This document shows positions 16,408 to 24,508 of a DNA stretch of 45,160 bases, in pieces (within the stretch, counting starts at the first letter, position 1; the number at the start of each line of letters is the position of its first letter). The translations under genes were made by a program, and so were the position numbers. Source of the DNA: Kingella denitrificans ATCC 33394. GTDB lineage: Bacteria > Pseudomonadota > Gammaproteobacteria > Burkholderiales > Neisseriaceae. The stretch is taken from NCBI RefSeq assembly GCF_000190695.1, contig NZ_GL870929.1, positions 163,243 to 208,402 of the forward strand. The letters are read 5' to 3'. The notes beneath the pieces are model-generated. The model was not told the DNA's origin, searched no databases, and worked only from the letters and a program-made list of their open reading frames with translations.

Positions 16408-16702
16408 GGTAAGTGTATTCTGGGATTTTGCTCCTTCCGCTTTGAATCGCTTTTAGCTGCTCAGGCGAGAATTGTGAACGGCTAATTTTTCCAGAATTGA
16501 TTTGTTCGCGCAAATCCCGCGTTGCCATCCGCATCTGTCCTATGCGGTCAGTTGCATAAAACACTTTCTGATTAAGGCGGGTATCGTGTTTGGCAATATC
16601 GTCAAAAATGGGGAATCCTTTATGGTCAAAAACCACGCCGCTATCAGGATGTTTTCTGCCTGCATATCTCACATTGGGTGCAAATGCTTGGATTTCCCGT
16701 TG
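16388..16702 (-). pseudogene. Truncated WHH-type nuclease toxin C-terminal domain
   Basis: A reading frame that begins after a TAA at 16703-16705 without a proper start codon. It encodes REIQAFAPN then RYAGRKHPDSGVVFD, GFPIFDDIAKHDTRLNQ, MRMATRDLREQINSG and FSPEQLKAIQSGRSKIPEYTY. This is the pattern that leads into the WHH motif of HNH/ENDO VII polymorphic toxins (as in MafB- or Rhs-type tips), where KIPGYTWHH is expected. Here the frame enters a DUS and ends YQKQPAL, so the catalytic histidines are gone. Both the N-terminal delivery part and the active site are missing; no immunity gene is visible. Confidence 0.7.
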
Positions 16703-16845
16703 TTATTGCTGTCTTTTTTTGCAGCCTGCGCTGTCGTTACCACGCGCTGCCTGCTAGGTTATCGCGTAATGCACATTCAGGCCGATGAAGTTTGAATGAT
16801 AATGGCAGGATTTTGTGTTATGCTGGTTGCGTGTACGGATAATAG

Positions 16846-16863
16846 CGTGCAGGCAGCCTGCAC
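16846..16863. repeat. Palindromic DUS hybrid upstream of the MAPEG gene
   Basis: GTGCAGGC-A-GCCTGCAC is a near-perfect palindrome formed by overlapping halves of the DUS. Similar forms occur near 10434 and 42413. Confidence 0.6.
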
Positions 16864-16895
16864 TTTTTTATGTTGATATTTTAAGGAGATATATC

Positions 16896-17279
16896 ATGAC
16901 TTTTGCGTATTTCAGCATTTTGCTGCTGGTGTTTTTGAACCTGTTTTGCGCGGCGTATGCCAAAAAACGGGCGGGATTCCGCGGTAAGGACAACCATAAT
17001 CCGCGCGAATTTCTGGCGCAGGTGTCGGGCAAGGCGGCACGGGCAAATGCGGCGCAGCAGAACGGCTACGAAATCTTTGCGCCATACGCGGCGGCGGTCA
17101 TCATTGCACATGCAACGGGCGGCGCTTCGCAGGGCGTGATCAATTTCTGGGCGGCGGTGTTTATTCTGTCGCGCGTCGCGTTTGTTTGGTGCTATGTACA
17201 GGACAAAGCTGCGCTGCGCTCGCTGGTGTGGGGCGTGGGCTTTTTGAGCATTATCGGATTGTTTGTAGCGGCGTTTTAA
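16896..17279 (+). CDS. MAPEG-family membrane protein
   Basis: Integral membrane protein of 127 residues with four hydrophobic segments (about 4-20, 60-78, 81-98 and 107-126). The family includes glutathione-dependent enzymes, but bacterial members of this type are uncharacterised. The pattern KDNHNPREFLAQVSGKAARANAAQQNGYE before helix 2 is typical. AAGGAG (16883-16888) precedes the ATG at 16896, so the longer upstream frame is not used. A truncated copy lies 0.9 kb upstream. Confidence 0.87.
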   Translation: MTFAYFSILLLVFLNLFCAAYAKKRAGFRGKDNHNPREFLAQVSGKAARANAAQQNGYEIFAPYAAAVIIAHATGGASQGVINFWAAVFILSRVAFVWCYVQDKAALRSLVWGVGFLSIIGLFVAAF

Positions 17280-17288
17280 TCGGCCGAA

Positions 17289-17332
17289 AAAAGCAGCCTG
17301 CACTTCAAAACGAAGAAGTGCAGGCTGCTTTT
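17289..17332 (+). terminator. DUS-pair terminator behind the MAPEG gene
   Basis: AAAAGCAGCCTGCACTTC and GAAGTGCAGGCTGCTTTT are perfect 18-base arms around an 8-base loop, followed by ATTT. Confidence 0.8.
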
Positions 17333-17358
17333 ATTTGGGCAGAACACGGTGGAATAGT

Positions 17359-17464
17359 TATAGTGAATTAAAATCGCAATGATACGGCGTTGGCTCGCCT
17401 TGACGTACTACTTGTACGCCTTGCGGCTCGCCGCCTTGTCTCATTTTTATTTTAATCCACTATA
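17359..17464. mobile_element. Correia-like miniature element, copy 1 (106 bp)
   Basis: Begins TATAGTGAATTAAAAT and ends TTTTAATCCACTATA, an inverted repeat with one mismatch at the left end. The inside carries TACGGCGTTGGCTCGCC and GCTCGCCGCCTTGTC, the same layout as the short form of the neisserial Correia repeat (TATAGTGGATTAA ends, about 105 bp). Non-coding; not autonomous. It sits between the MAPEG gene and tyrS. Confidence 0.88.
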
Positions 17465-17489
17465 TTTGCTTGCAATGTGGCATCACAGA

Positions 17490-17535
17490 AAAGTGCAGGC
17501 TGCTTTAAACATACGCCAAAAGCAGCCTGCACTTT
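17490..17535. terminator. DUS-pair terminator behind tyrS (minus strand)
   Basis: AAAGTGCAGGCTGCTTT (17490-17506) and AAAGCAGCCTGCACTTT (17519-17535) are perfect 17-base arms, 24 bases after the end of tyrS. Confidence 0.75.
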
Positions 17536-17558
17536 CTATCTTTTTGAAATAACGTTGA

Positions 17559-18857
17559 TTATTCCCACACCAGCAATGCGTGATTGCGTTTGCCGCGTTT
17601 GATAATCGTGTATTTGCCGAAGCGTTTGTGTGCGTCGGTCAGCGCGTATTTGTCGTCGGGTTTTTCGGGCGCAAAGTCCGGATTGTTTTCCACTGCGGCT
17701 TCGCCGTTCAGCAGCACCGCGCCGCTTTGCACGAATCCGCGCGCTTCTTTGTTGGACTGCGCCAAACCGGCTTTCACCAGCACTTCCACCACGTTCGGCG
17801 AACCGGAAACTGTGATGCAGGGCAGACCGTCCAGCGCGAGTTGGGCGTAATCCTGTTCGGTCAGGCTGCTTTCGTCGCCGGAAAACAGGCTGTGCGTGAT
17901 GCGTTGCGCGGCTTCCAGCGCGGCTTCGCCGTGAATCAGGCGCGTCATTTCTTCGGCGAGGATGCGTTGCGCTTCGGGTTTTTTGCCGCTGGCTTTGTCG
18001 TCCGCTTCAATCTGGACGATTTGCTCGATGCTCAGGAAGGTGAAGTATTTCAGGAATTTATACACATCGGCATCGGCCACTTTGAGCCAGAATTGGTAGA
18101 ACTGGTAGGGCGAGGTTTTTTTCGCGTCCAGCCACACTGCGCCGCCTTCGGTTTTGCCGAATTTGGTGCCGTCCGATTTGGTGACCAGCGGCAGCGTCAT
18201 GCCGTGCACGGTTTTGCCGTTGAGGCGGCGGGTGGTTTCCGTGCCCCAGGTAATGTTGCCCCATTGGTCGGAACCGCCGATTTCCAGTTGCACGTTGTGG
18301 CGTTTGTTTAATTCGGCAAAATCATAGCCTTGCAGCAGGGCATAGGAAAATTCGGTGAACGAGATGCCTTGGTCTTCGCGTTCAATGCGCTGCTTCACAG
18401 ATTCTTTGGCGAGCATGGCGTTCACGGAAAAATGTTTGCCGATGTCGCGCAGAAAGTCCAAGCAGTTCATGCTGCCGAACCAATTGGCGTTGTTTTCCAT
18501 AATGGCAGGGTTTTCGCCGTCAAATTTCAGGAAGGGTTTGAGCTGGTTGCGGATGCTTTCCACCCAGCCTGCCACGGTTTCGGGTGTGTTCAGGCTGCGT
18601 TCGGCGGCTTTGAAGCTGGGGTCGCCAATCATGCCGGTGGCACCGCCCACCAGGGCAACGGGGGTGTGGCCTGCGTTTTGGAAGCGGCGCAGCACCAGCA
18701 CGGGCAGCAGATGGCCGATGTGCAGGCTGTCTGCGGTGGGGTCGAAGCCGCAATAGAGGGTGATGCGTTCTTGGTCTAATAATTGGGAGAGTTCTTGGAT
18801 ATCGGTGCTTTGCGCGATGAGGCCGCGCGCTTGGAGGTCTTGTAATAATGCGTTCAT
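17559..18857 (-). CDS. tyrS: Tyrosyl-tRNA synthetase
   Basis: Class I synthetase charging tRNA-Tyr. The protein has 432 residues. The HIGH motif is in DPTADSLHIGHLLPV; the KMSKS-equivalent loop reads KFGKTEGGAVWLD, a form common in one TyrRS subgroup. The tyrosine and tRNA binding region includes LQGYDFAELN and GGSDQWGNI. The S4 RNA-binding domain is C-terminal (VEVLVKAGLAQSNKEARGFV). The gene stands alone on the minus strand, between a DUS terminator and an upstream region with an AG-king and an AG-sim type DUS (18883 and 18912). Confidence 0.97.
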   Translation of the reverse strand: MNALLQDLQARGLIAQSTDIQELSQLLDQERITLYCGFDPTADSLHIGHLLPVLVLRRFQNAGHTPVALVGGATGMIGDPSFKAAERSLNTPETVAGWVESIRNQLKPFLKFDGENPAIMENNANWFGSMNCLDFLRDIGKHFSVNAMLAKESVKQRIEREDQGISFTEFSYALLQGYDFAELNKRHNVQLEIGGSDQWGNITWGTETTRRLNGKTVHGMTLPLVTKSDGTKFGKTEGGAVWLDAKKTSPYQFYQFWLKVADADVYKFLKYFTFLSIEQIVQIEADDKASGKKPEAQRILAEEMTRLIHGEAALEAAQRITHSLFSGDESSLTEQDYAQLALDGLPCITVSGSPNVVEVLVKAGLAQSNKEARGFVQSGAVLLNGEAAVENNPDFAPEKPDDKYALTDAHKRFGKYTIIKRGKRNHALLVWE

Positions 18858-18882
18858 CGGATACTTTCTGTAAAACGGATAA

Positions 18883-18923
18883 GGCAGCCTGAACAGCAGA
18901 ATGTCCGTTGCAGGCTGCCTGAA
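18883..18923. repeat. Two DUS variants upstream of tyrS
   Basis: AGGCAGCCTGAA (18883-18894, AG-king form) and AGGCTGCCTGAA (18912-18923, the form I associate with Simonsiella) lie in the same direction, 17 bases apart. Confidence 0.6.
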
Positions 18924-19023
18924 TCATCAAACGGACGGATTTTAGCGGATTTTGAAGTGGCAGGATAGTTTGTGCGGAGTGCAGGCTGACTGCAACGGTT
19001 TTACCGCATGGTCGTCTTGGAAA

Positions 19024-19686
19024 TTAGGGTTTTGTTGTTGGCGCGCTGGCATCAAGCTGGTTGTGGTTTAATAATCGGCATTTATCAGTTGTTCCTTGAG
19101 ACCACTTCCAGCCTATACTAGGAGAAAAAAGATACCCCTGCCCACCGCAACATGCCGTACGGGATAAATGATTGAGCGTTGGGCAGGATTGATGGTGAAC
19201 AAATGACATATTTGGCAATGTTTCCTTATCCGGCGCATTCTTCAGGTTTAAAAGGTCCAAATAGTTTCGTTCGACCACATCGATTCCGTCAATGCCGTAA
19301 TCAATAAAAGAATTTTTGCTGTTATTATAAAACAGCAGATTATCGGATACGGACACTTCTATACCTGAAAGGGGCGCCGTGGTCGAGCGATAAAAAATCC
19401 TTTCCCTGTCGTTGATTCTGGCAATCACGTTTCTGTTTTGTAAAATGAAAATTTCATTGTCTTTCGCATACAATATTTGAAAACCATTGACATCGACCAC
19501 CTTCGCCTGCGCCATCGCTTGTTTGGTCTCCTCATCGGCAATCAGGTTGACCATCGATTCAAAATCGGCAATTGTTTTTTGCAATTCCGTTTCTTTGAGG
19601 AGGTTGCTGTCTCTAATCTGAACCTGATGCGCGCATGATGCGAGAAGAAAGATGGCAGTTATCAAAAATAGTCGCTTCGGATTCAT
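19024..19686 (-). CDS. Uncharacterised lipoprotein
   Basis: The protein has 220 residues. The signal peptide ends in LASC with lipidated C18, and GGGAGG precedes the ATG with good spacing. The mature protein has no family that I recognise; it looks like a small beta-rich domain (VVDVNGFQILYAKDNEIFIL) and ends with an unstructured tail holding four cysteines. The gene is AT-rich in its middle. It follows a second uncharacterised envelope gene on the same strand. Confidence 0.72.
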   Translation of the reverse strand: MNPKRLFLITAIFLLASCAHQVQIRDSNLLKETELQKTIADFESMVNLIADEETKQAMAQAKVVDVNGFQILYAKDNEIFILQNRNVIARINDRERIFYRSTTAPLSGIEVSVSDNLLFYNNSKNSFIDYGIDGIDVVERNYLDLLNLKNAPDKETLPNMSFVHHQSCPTLNHLSRTACCGGQGYLFSPSIGWKWSQGTTDKCRLLNHNQLDASAPTTKP

Positions 19687-19781
19687 ATTATCCGCCTCCC
19701 AATTAAGCCAATTTCATTAGATTGCCTATGCGCTTGCCGATAGCCGCCTGTCGCTTCATGTGAAAGCAGCCTGCAACGGTG

Positions 19782-20378
19782 CTACTGCATGGTCAGCTCG
19801 AAAATCAAGGCTTGGGGGTTGGCACACGAGGTTAGGTCAATGATGCGCGAAAAATACCGATTTTGCTGGCGAACGCGCAGTGAGAACCCTCTTCTGTCCT
19901 TTGCTTCGCTAAATGTGCATTCGCTAAGGTCAAACCTCTGCCGCACCCGCCCGAATGCGCCGTACAGAATCAAAGAGTTCGGCGTGGTTTTGGCGAAGGT
20001 ACGCGTGGTTAGCCCGAACCAATAGTACTCGGTCATCCACAACCAAAACAGGATAAGCGGTATTGAAATCAGCATCTGCCGCACACTGCTCGCATTCGAA
20101 AACGACGGTAATAAAATTAGGATAAATCCCATTACGGTAACGACTGTCAGCACGTAAATCGTCATGATTACCGTACCGAATCCGGAAACGCTATAAAACG
20201 TACTGTCGCCCTGCACTCGCACACCGCCGAGCTGCATGAGAGCAGCCTGCATAATATCATCAGTGGAGCTGTGGACGGGTTTCGGGGAGTGTGCGGTTTT
20301 GCGCAGCTGACGACGGGAACTGGATTTCAGATGATTCATGGCAAATGGAGCGGTAAAAAACGGATTGCGTTGCAACAT
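19782..20378 (-). CDS. Uncharacterised membrane protein
   Basis: The protein has up to 198 residues. Starts at 20378 or 20339 are both possible, and none has a clear ribosome-binding site. A TATAAT on the minus strand at 20386-20391 lies only 8 bases before the first of these, which would favour the later start if that promoter is real. The N-terminus is basic; two hydrophobic segments follow (TVIMTIYVLTVVTVMGFILI and MLISIPLILFWLWM), then a C-terminal soluble domain of about 70 residues with beta-like pattern. The frame MQAALMQ crosses a degenerate DUS. It starts 8-48 bases after engB ends on the same strand. Function unknown. Confidence 0.65.
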   Translation of the reverse strand: MLQRNPFFTAPFAMNHLKSSSRRQLRKTAHSPKPVHSSTDDIMQAALMQLGGVRVQGDSTFYSVSGFGTVIMTIYVLTVVTVMGFILILLPSFSNASSVRQMLISIPLILFWLWMTEYYWFGLTTRTFAKTTPNSLILYGAFGRVRQRFDLSECTFSEAKDRRGFSLRVRQQNRYFSRIIDLTSCANPQALIFELTMQ

Positions 20379-20386
20379 GCAGATAA

Positions 20387-21049
20387 TTATACGCGATTCG
20401 CCGCGCTTTCAGGTTCGGGCGGGCAATCGGATTCGCCCTCTTGCACGGAAGCGGCATGGTCGAACCATGATTGGACAATGTGTTCCACTTCTTCGATGCC
20501 TTGTTTTTTCAGGCTGGAGAAAAGCTGCACGGTAACGGTTTGCCGCTCGGTAAAAGGTTTTAATGCTTTTTTGACGGACGACAAGGTTTTGATTTGTTCA
20601 TTCTTGGATAATTTGTCTGCTTTAGAGAGTAGGATGTGCACGGGGCGTTCGGTTTGGGCGAAAAAGTCCAGCATTTGAATGTCCAGCGGTTTGAGCGGAT
20701 GGCGGATGTCCATAATCAGCACCAAGCCGAGCAGGGAAGGGCGTGTTTGCAGATAGTCGCCCAGCAGTTTGACCCAGTGCGCGCGGATGGCTTCAGGCAC
20801 TTGCGCGTAGCCGTAGCCGGGCAAATCGACCATGAAATGCCCGTTGCTCAGCTCGAAAAAATTGATGTGCTGCGTGCGGCCGGGTGTTTTGGAAACATAG
20901 GCCAGGCGGACATGGTTGCATAATGCGTTGATTGCGCTGGATTTTCCCGCATTGCTTCGGCCGACAAAGGCAATTTCGGCGGCGGTGTCGGGCAAATCTT
21001 TCAGATGATTGACGGTGGTAAAAAATTTTGCGTTGTGAAATAAGTTCAT
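20387..21049 (-). CDS. engB: Ribosome biogenesis GTP-binding protein EngB (YsxC/YihA)
   Basis: Small essential GTPase that helps 50S subunit assembly. The protein has 220 residues. Motifs: G1 GRSNAGKSSAINAL, G2 KTPGRTQ, G3 DLPGYGYA, and G4 SKADKLSK. The C-terminus is extended and acidic (EGESDCPPEPES). Start ATG at 21047-21049, with no strong ribosome-binding site. It is divergent from the cytochrome c4 gene, with 131 bases between them. Confidence 0.95.
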   Translation of the reverse strand: MNLFHNAKFFTTVNHLKDLPDTAAEIAFVGRSNAGKSSAINALCNHVRLAYVSKTPGRTQHINFFELSNGHFMVDLPGYGYAQVPEAIRAHWVKLLGDYLQTRPSLLGLVLIMDIRHPLKPLDIQMLDFFAQTERPVHILLSKADKLSKNEQIKTLSSVKKALKPFTERQTVTVQLFSSLKKQGIEEVEHIVQSWFDHAASVQEGESDCPPEPESAANRV

Positions 21050-21147
21050 GGCTGGTAAAGTTATGTGAATTTGGTATAGAATACCACGTTTATTCGATTT
21101 TCGGTTTATCCGGTTGCGAAACCGGTCAATATAACAATAAAAGCAGT

Positions 21148-21159
21148 GCAGGCTGCTTT
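21148..21159. repeat. Single AA-king3-type DUS upstream of cytochrome c4
   Basis: TGCAGGCTGCTT lies about 22 bases before the cytochrome c4 ATG, without an inverted partner. Confidence 0.7.
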
Positions 21160-21180
21160 GCTAATTTGGGGGCATTTTCC

Positions 21181-21807
21181 ATGAAACTTTCTCTTATTCT
21201 TGCTGCTTTGACATTGGCAGGCGCGGCATCGGCTGCTCCTGTGGATTTGGCAAAAGGCAAACAAATCGCCGAAAGCATCTGCGTGGGCTGCCATGCGGCC
21301 GACGGCAACAGCAATATCGCCATGTATCCGCGCGTGGCAGGCCAGCACGCGGCATATATCTTCAAGCAAACGGTGGATATTAAAGCCGGCACGCGCACAA
21401 CCGGCGCATCTGCCGCCATGGCGCCAATGGTACAAAGCTTGAGCGATGACGACATCCGCAACGTTGCCGCGTATTATGCGCGCCAACAAGCGAAACCGGG
21501 CGAAGCGAATCCGAAAGAAAACATTCCTTTGGGCACCCGCATTTACCGCGGCGGTTTGGCACAAAAAGGCGTTCCGGCCTGTATGTCCTGCCACGGCCCG
21601 ACCGGTTCCGGCACACCGGGCGGCGGTACTGATGTGGCGGCGTATCCGCGTTTGGGCGGACAACACGGCACTTATGTGGCCGACCAGTTGCGCGCATACG
21701 CCCAAGGCAAGCGCACCAGCCCGAACAGCATGATGGAAGATATTGCCAAACGCATGAACGAAGATGAAATCAAAGCGGTCAGCAATTTCATTCAAGGCTT
21801 GAAATAA
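21181..21807 (+). CDS. Di-haem cytochrome c4
   Basis: Periplasmic electron carrier, in Neisseria feeding cbb3 oxidase. The protein has 208 residues. The signal peptide is cleaved after ASA (about residue 19). Two haem-attachment motifs are C34-VG-C37-H38 and C134-MS-C137-H138, one in each half, showing the family's internal duplication (YPRVAGQHAAYI / YPRLGGQHGTYV). Met ligands are available in each half (AAMAPMVQSLSDDDI, NSMMEDIAKRMNEDEI). The ATG at 21181 is preceded by GGGGG and starts the signal peptide; longer frames are not sensible. A DUS pair follows. Confidence 0.95.
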   Translation: MKLSLILAALTLAGAASAAPVDLAKGKQIAESICVGCHAADGNSNIAMYPRVAGQHAAYIFKQTVDIKAGTRTTGASAAMAPMVQSLSDDDIRNVAAYYARQQAKPGEANPKENIPLGTRIYRGGLAQKGVPACMSCHGPTGSGTPGGGTDVAAYPRLGGQHGTYVADQLRAYAQGKRTSPNSMMEDIAKRMNEDEIKAVSNFIQGLK

Positions 21808-21820
21808 TTGGAAACATAAC

Positions 21821-21860
21821 GTGCAGGCTGCTTTTGTATATCGCAAAAAGCAGCCTGCAC
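21821..21860 (+). terminator. DUS-pair terminator behind cytochrome c4
   Basis: GTGCAGGCTGCTTTT (21821-21835) and AAAAGCAGCCTGCAC (21846-21860) with a 10-base loop, followed by TTTTG. Confidence 0.8.
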
Positions 21861-21881
21861 TTTTGTCGGACGGGTTTTATC

Positions 21882-22196
21882 ATGACCACCAAATACCACA
21901 ACGCGCGCATTTTGAGCATTCAGCATTTGCCCGAGCAGGACAAACTCCTGGTGCGCTTTGCCGACCACGACGACTGGGAAATCGACAGCGTGGTCGATTT
22001 TTCTTTCAACGGGTTTTATCCACAAAATATCCTGTTTCATGTAACCGAATACCGCCTGGCCGACCTGCCGGCCAAGATTGCCGCCGAATTCCCCGTGTTG
22101 TCCTATTATTTGCACAGCGGCGAAGAATGGCAGATTTTCCATTTGTCGCCGCAGGCCGGGTTGGGCGGCATCATCGTGTGCGCCACATTGGGCTGA
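21882..22196 (+). CDS. Uncharacterised 104-residue protein
   Basis: Small acidic, probably cytosolic protein with no signal or membrane segment. Residues 7-50 look like a beta-rich part (ARILSIQHLPEQDKLLVRF, DWEIDSVVDFS); the rest includes a helix (YRLADLPAKIAAEFPVLSYY). No family recognised. The first ATG after the DUS terminator (21882) is the start used. It may be transcribed with glmM, 128 bases downstream. Confidence 0.6.
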   Translation: MTTKYHNARILSIQHLPEQDKLLVRFADHDDWEIDSVVDFSFNGFYPQNILFHVTEYRLADLPAKIAAEFPVLSYYLHSGEEWQIFHLSPQAGLGGIIVCATLG

Positions 22197-22251
22197 TGGA
22201 TCCGGGCGTGGCGGAAAATATAAAAAACAGTAAAGTCGCCCGTAGGAATAT

Positions 22252-22264
22252 GGCGTAAAACGCC
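22252..22264 (+). terminator. Small hairpin upstream of glmM
   Basis: GGCGT-AAA-ACGCC followed by GCTTTTCTTT. The stem is only 5 bp, so termination is uncertain. Confidence 0.35.
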
Positions 22265-22324
22265 GCTTTTCTTTACAATATCCTTATTATTTCCGTTATC
22301 ACATAACAACAAGGAGCGCAGCGC

Positions 22325-23659
22325 ATGGCAAGAAAATATTTTGGCACAGACGGTATCCGTGGTGAGGTGGGTCAATTCCCCATCACGCCCGATTTCGTGA
22401 TGAAACTGGGCTGCGCTTTCGGCCGTGCGCTGGTAAAAGCGGATGCCGGCCACACGCCGACCGTGATTATCGGCAAAGACACGCGCATTTCTGGCTATAT
22501 GCTGGAAACTGCGTTGGTGGCCGGCTTCACGGCGGCCGGCGTGAGCGTGGTGCAGACCGGCCCGCTGCCCACGCCGGGCATTGCCTATCTGACCCGCGCC
22601 CTGCGTTTGGACGGCGGCGTGATGATTTCCGCATCGCACAACGCATTTTCCGATAACGGCATCAAATTTTTTGCCGAAGGCGGCGTGAAATTGAGCGACG
22701 AAATGGAGCTGGCGATTGAAGCCGAGCTGGACAAGGAAATGCAGACGCTGCCTTCGCGCCAATTGGGACGTGCCAAACGCATCAGCGGCGCGGACGACCG
22801 CTATATTGAATTCTGCAAATCCACTTTCCCCGCCAACATGAATCTGCGCGGCCTGAAACTGGTGGTCGATACCGCCAACGGCGCAGGCTACCACACGGCG
22901 CCGAAAGTGTTTCACGAGCTGGGCGCGGAAGTCATTTCCATCGGCAGCGAGCCAAACGGCTACAATATCAACGACAAAATCGGCGCGACCTATCCCAAAA
23001 CCTTGCAGGCTGCCGTGCTGCAACACGATGCCGATTACGGAATCGCGCTGGACGGCGACGGCGACCGACTGATGATGGTCGATAAAAACGGCGTGGTGTA
23101 TGACGGCGACAAACTGATTTATGTGATTGCCAAAGCCCATGCGGCGCAAGGTTTGGCGTTTGGCGGCGTGGTCGGCACGGTGATGAGCAACCTGGCCATG
23201 GAAAAAGCATTGCGCGCCAGAGGCATTGAATTTGCGCGCGCCAAAGTGGGCGACCGCTATGTACTGGAACAGCTTTTCCAACGGCAATGGCTGATTGGCG
23301 GCGAGGCTTCGGGACATATCCTGTGCCTGGACAAGCACAACACGGGCGACGGCACGATTTCCGCCTTGCAGGTGTTGGCGTCGCTCAAAATATTGAAGCA
23401 AGATTTGCACGAAGCGATTGACTGGCAGCCGTATCCGCAAACCATGATTAACGTCCGCATTGAAAAAGGCCAAGGTTGGCAAACGGCATCGCAGGCTGCT
23501 TTGCAGGCGGTGGAACAGGAATTGGGCGAACGCGGCCGCGTGGTGTTGCGCGCATCGGGCACGGAACCCGTGGTGCGCGTGATGGTGGAGGCGGAATCCG
23601 CCATATTGGCAGAGAAGGGCGCGGAACGCATTGCGCAGGCCATCCGCGCAGGCAGCTAA
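22325..23659 (+). CDS. glmM: Phosphoglucosamine mutase
   Basis: Interconverts glucosamine-6-phosphate and glucosamine-1-phosphate for peptidoglycan and LPS precursors. The protein has 444 residues, as usual. The phosphoserine loop is ISASHNAFSDNG (S104 active). The magnesium loop is LDGDGDR, the sugar loop GGEASGH and the phosphate-binding RASGTEPVVR near the C-terminus. AAGGAG precedes the ATG. In many proteobacteria folP lies just before glmM; here folP is 15 kb away on the other strand. A near-match DUS (one mismatch) inside the 3' half encodes SQAALQAV. Confidence 0.97.
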   Translation: MARKYFGTDGIRGEVGQFPITPDFVMKLGCAFGRALVKADAGHTPTVIIGKDTRISGYMLETALVAGFTAAGVSVVQTGPLPTPGIAYLTRALRLDGGVMISASHNAFSDNGIKFFAEGGVKLSDEMELAIEAELDKEMQTLPSRQLGRAKRISGADDRYIEFCKSTFPANMNLRGLKLVVDTANGAGYHTAPKVFHELGAEVISIGSEPNGYNINDKIGATYPKTLQAAVLQHDADYGIALDGDGDRLMMVDKNGVVYDGDKLIYVIAKAHAAQGLAFGGVVGTVMSNLAMEKALRARGIEFARAKVGDRYVLEQLFQRQWLIGGEASGHILCLDKHNTGDGTISALQVLASLKILKQDLHEAIDWQPYPQTMINVRIEKGQGWQTASQAALQAVEQELGERGRVVLRASGTEPVVRVMVEAESAILAEKGAERIAQAIRAGS

Positions 23660-23701
23660 TCCGCACGTTATCTTCAAACAGATTAAGAACATACACACAT
23701 T

Positions 23702-24364
23702 ATGCTGGGTTTATTAGAAACTTTTTTCCAACAATTCGGTTATTTTGCGGTCTTTTGGGTATTGGTATTGTGCGGTTTCGGCATTCCGATTCCGGAAGAC
23801 GTGACGCTGGTGGCCGGCGGTGTGATTTCCGGCTTGGGCTATACCAACGTGCACATTATGTTTGCCGTGGGCATGGCGGGCGTGTTGGTGGGCGACGGGC
23901 TGATGTTCCTGCTCGGCCGGCATTACGGCGAACGCATTTTGCGCTCCAAAATCGGCACGCGCCTGATGCCGCCCAAACGCTATGCCCAAGTACAGAAAAA
24001 ATTCGACCAATACGGCAACCGCGTGTTGTTCGTGGCCCGTTTCCTGCCCGGCCTGCGCAGCCCCATTTTCCTTACCGCCGGCATGAGCGGCCGCATTTCC
24101 TTTTGGCAGTGGCTGCAAATGGACGGCTTTGCCGCGCTGATTTCCGTGCCGCTTTGGATTTATCTGGGCAGCTACGGCGCAGAAAACAAAGACTGGCTGA
24201 TGTTGCAGGTGCACCGTTTCCAGCACGGGTTGTTCGCCGTGTTGGGCGTGGCAGCCGTGTTTTTGATATGGCATTTCTGGCGCAAACGCGGCCAGTTGCT
24301 GGAACGCAAACGCGCATTGCTGGAAAAGCGACGCCAACGTAAAGAAAAACGCCGCCAGAAATAA
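23702..24364 (+). CDS. DedA-family membrane protein
   Basis: Integral membrane protein of 220 residues. The DedA core is visible: GIPIPEDVTLVAGGVISGLG near residue 25, FLLGRHYGERILRS, and FVARFLPGLRSPIFLTAG, the conserved arginine-containing re-entrant region. Family members are linked to lipid flipping (undecaprenyl phosphate) and proton-dependent homeostasis; the exact role of this one is unknown. The C-terminal tail is very basic (RKRALLEKRRQRKEKRRQK). Confidence 0.93.
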   Translation: MLGLLETFFQQFGYFAVFWVLVLCGFGIPIPEDVTLVAGGVISGLGYTNVHIMFAVGMAGVLVGDGLMFLLGRHYGERILRSKIGTRLMPPKRYAQVQKKFDQYGNRVLFVARFLPGLRSPIFLTAGMSGRISFWQWLQMDGFAALISVPLWIYLGSYGAENKDWLMLQVHRFQHGLFAVLGVAAVFLIWHFWRKRGQLLERKRALLEKRRQRKEKRRQK

Positions 24365-24370
24365 ACCCCA

Positions 24371-24413
24371 AAAAGCAGCCTGCACCTTGTCGAATTCGAG
24401 TGCAGGCTGCTTT
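24371..24413 (+). terminator. DUS-pair terminator behind the DedA gene
   Basis: AAAAGCAGCCTGCAC and GTGCAGGCTGCTTT are inverted arms. A third DUS in the same direction as the first follows at 24462-24473. Confidence 0.7.
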
Positions 24414-24508
24414 AACGGTTGATGCGGCAATGCTGACCCGATACGCTGCCCAACTGTCCAAAGCAGCCTGCACTTTTTCCATTTCATAGAAAATATAGAA
24501 AGCACCTC

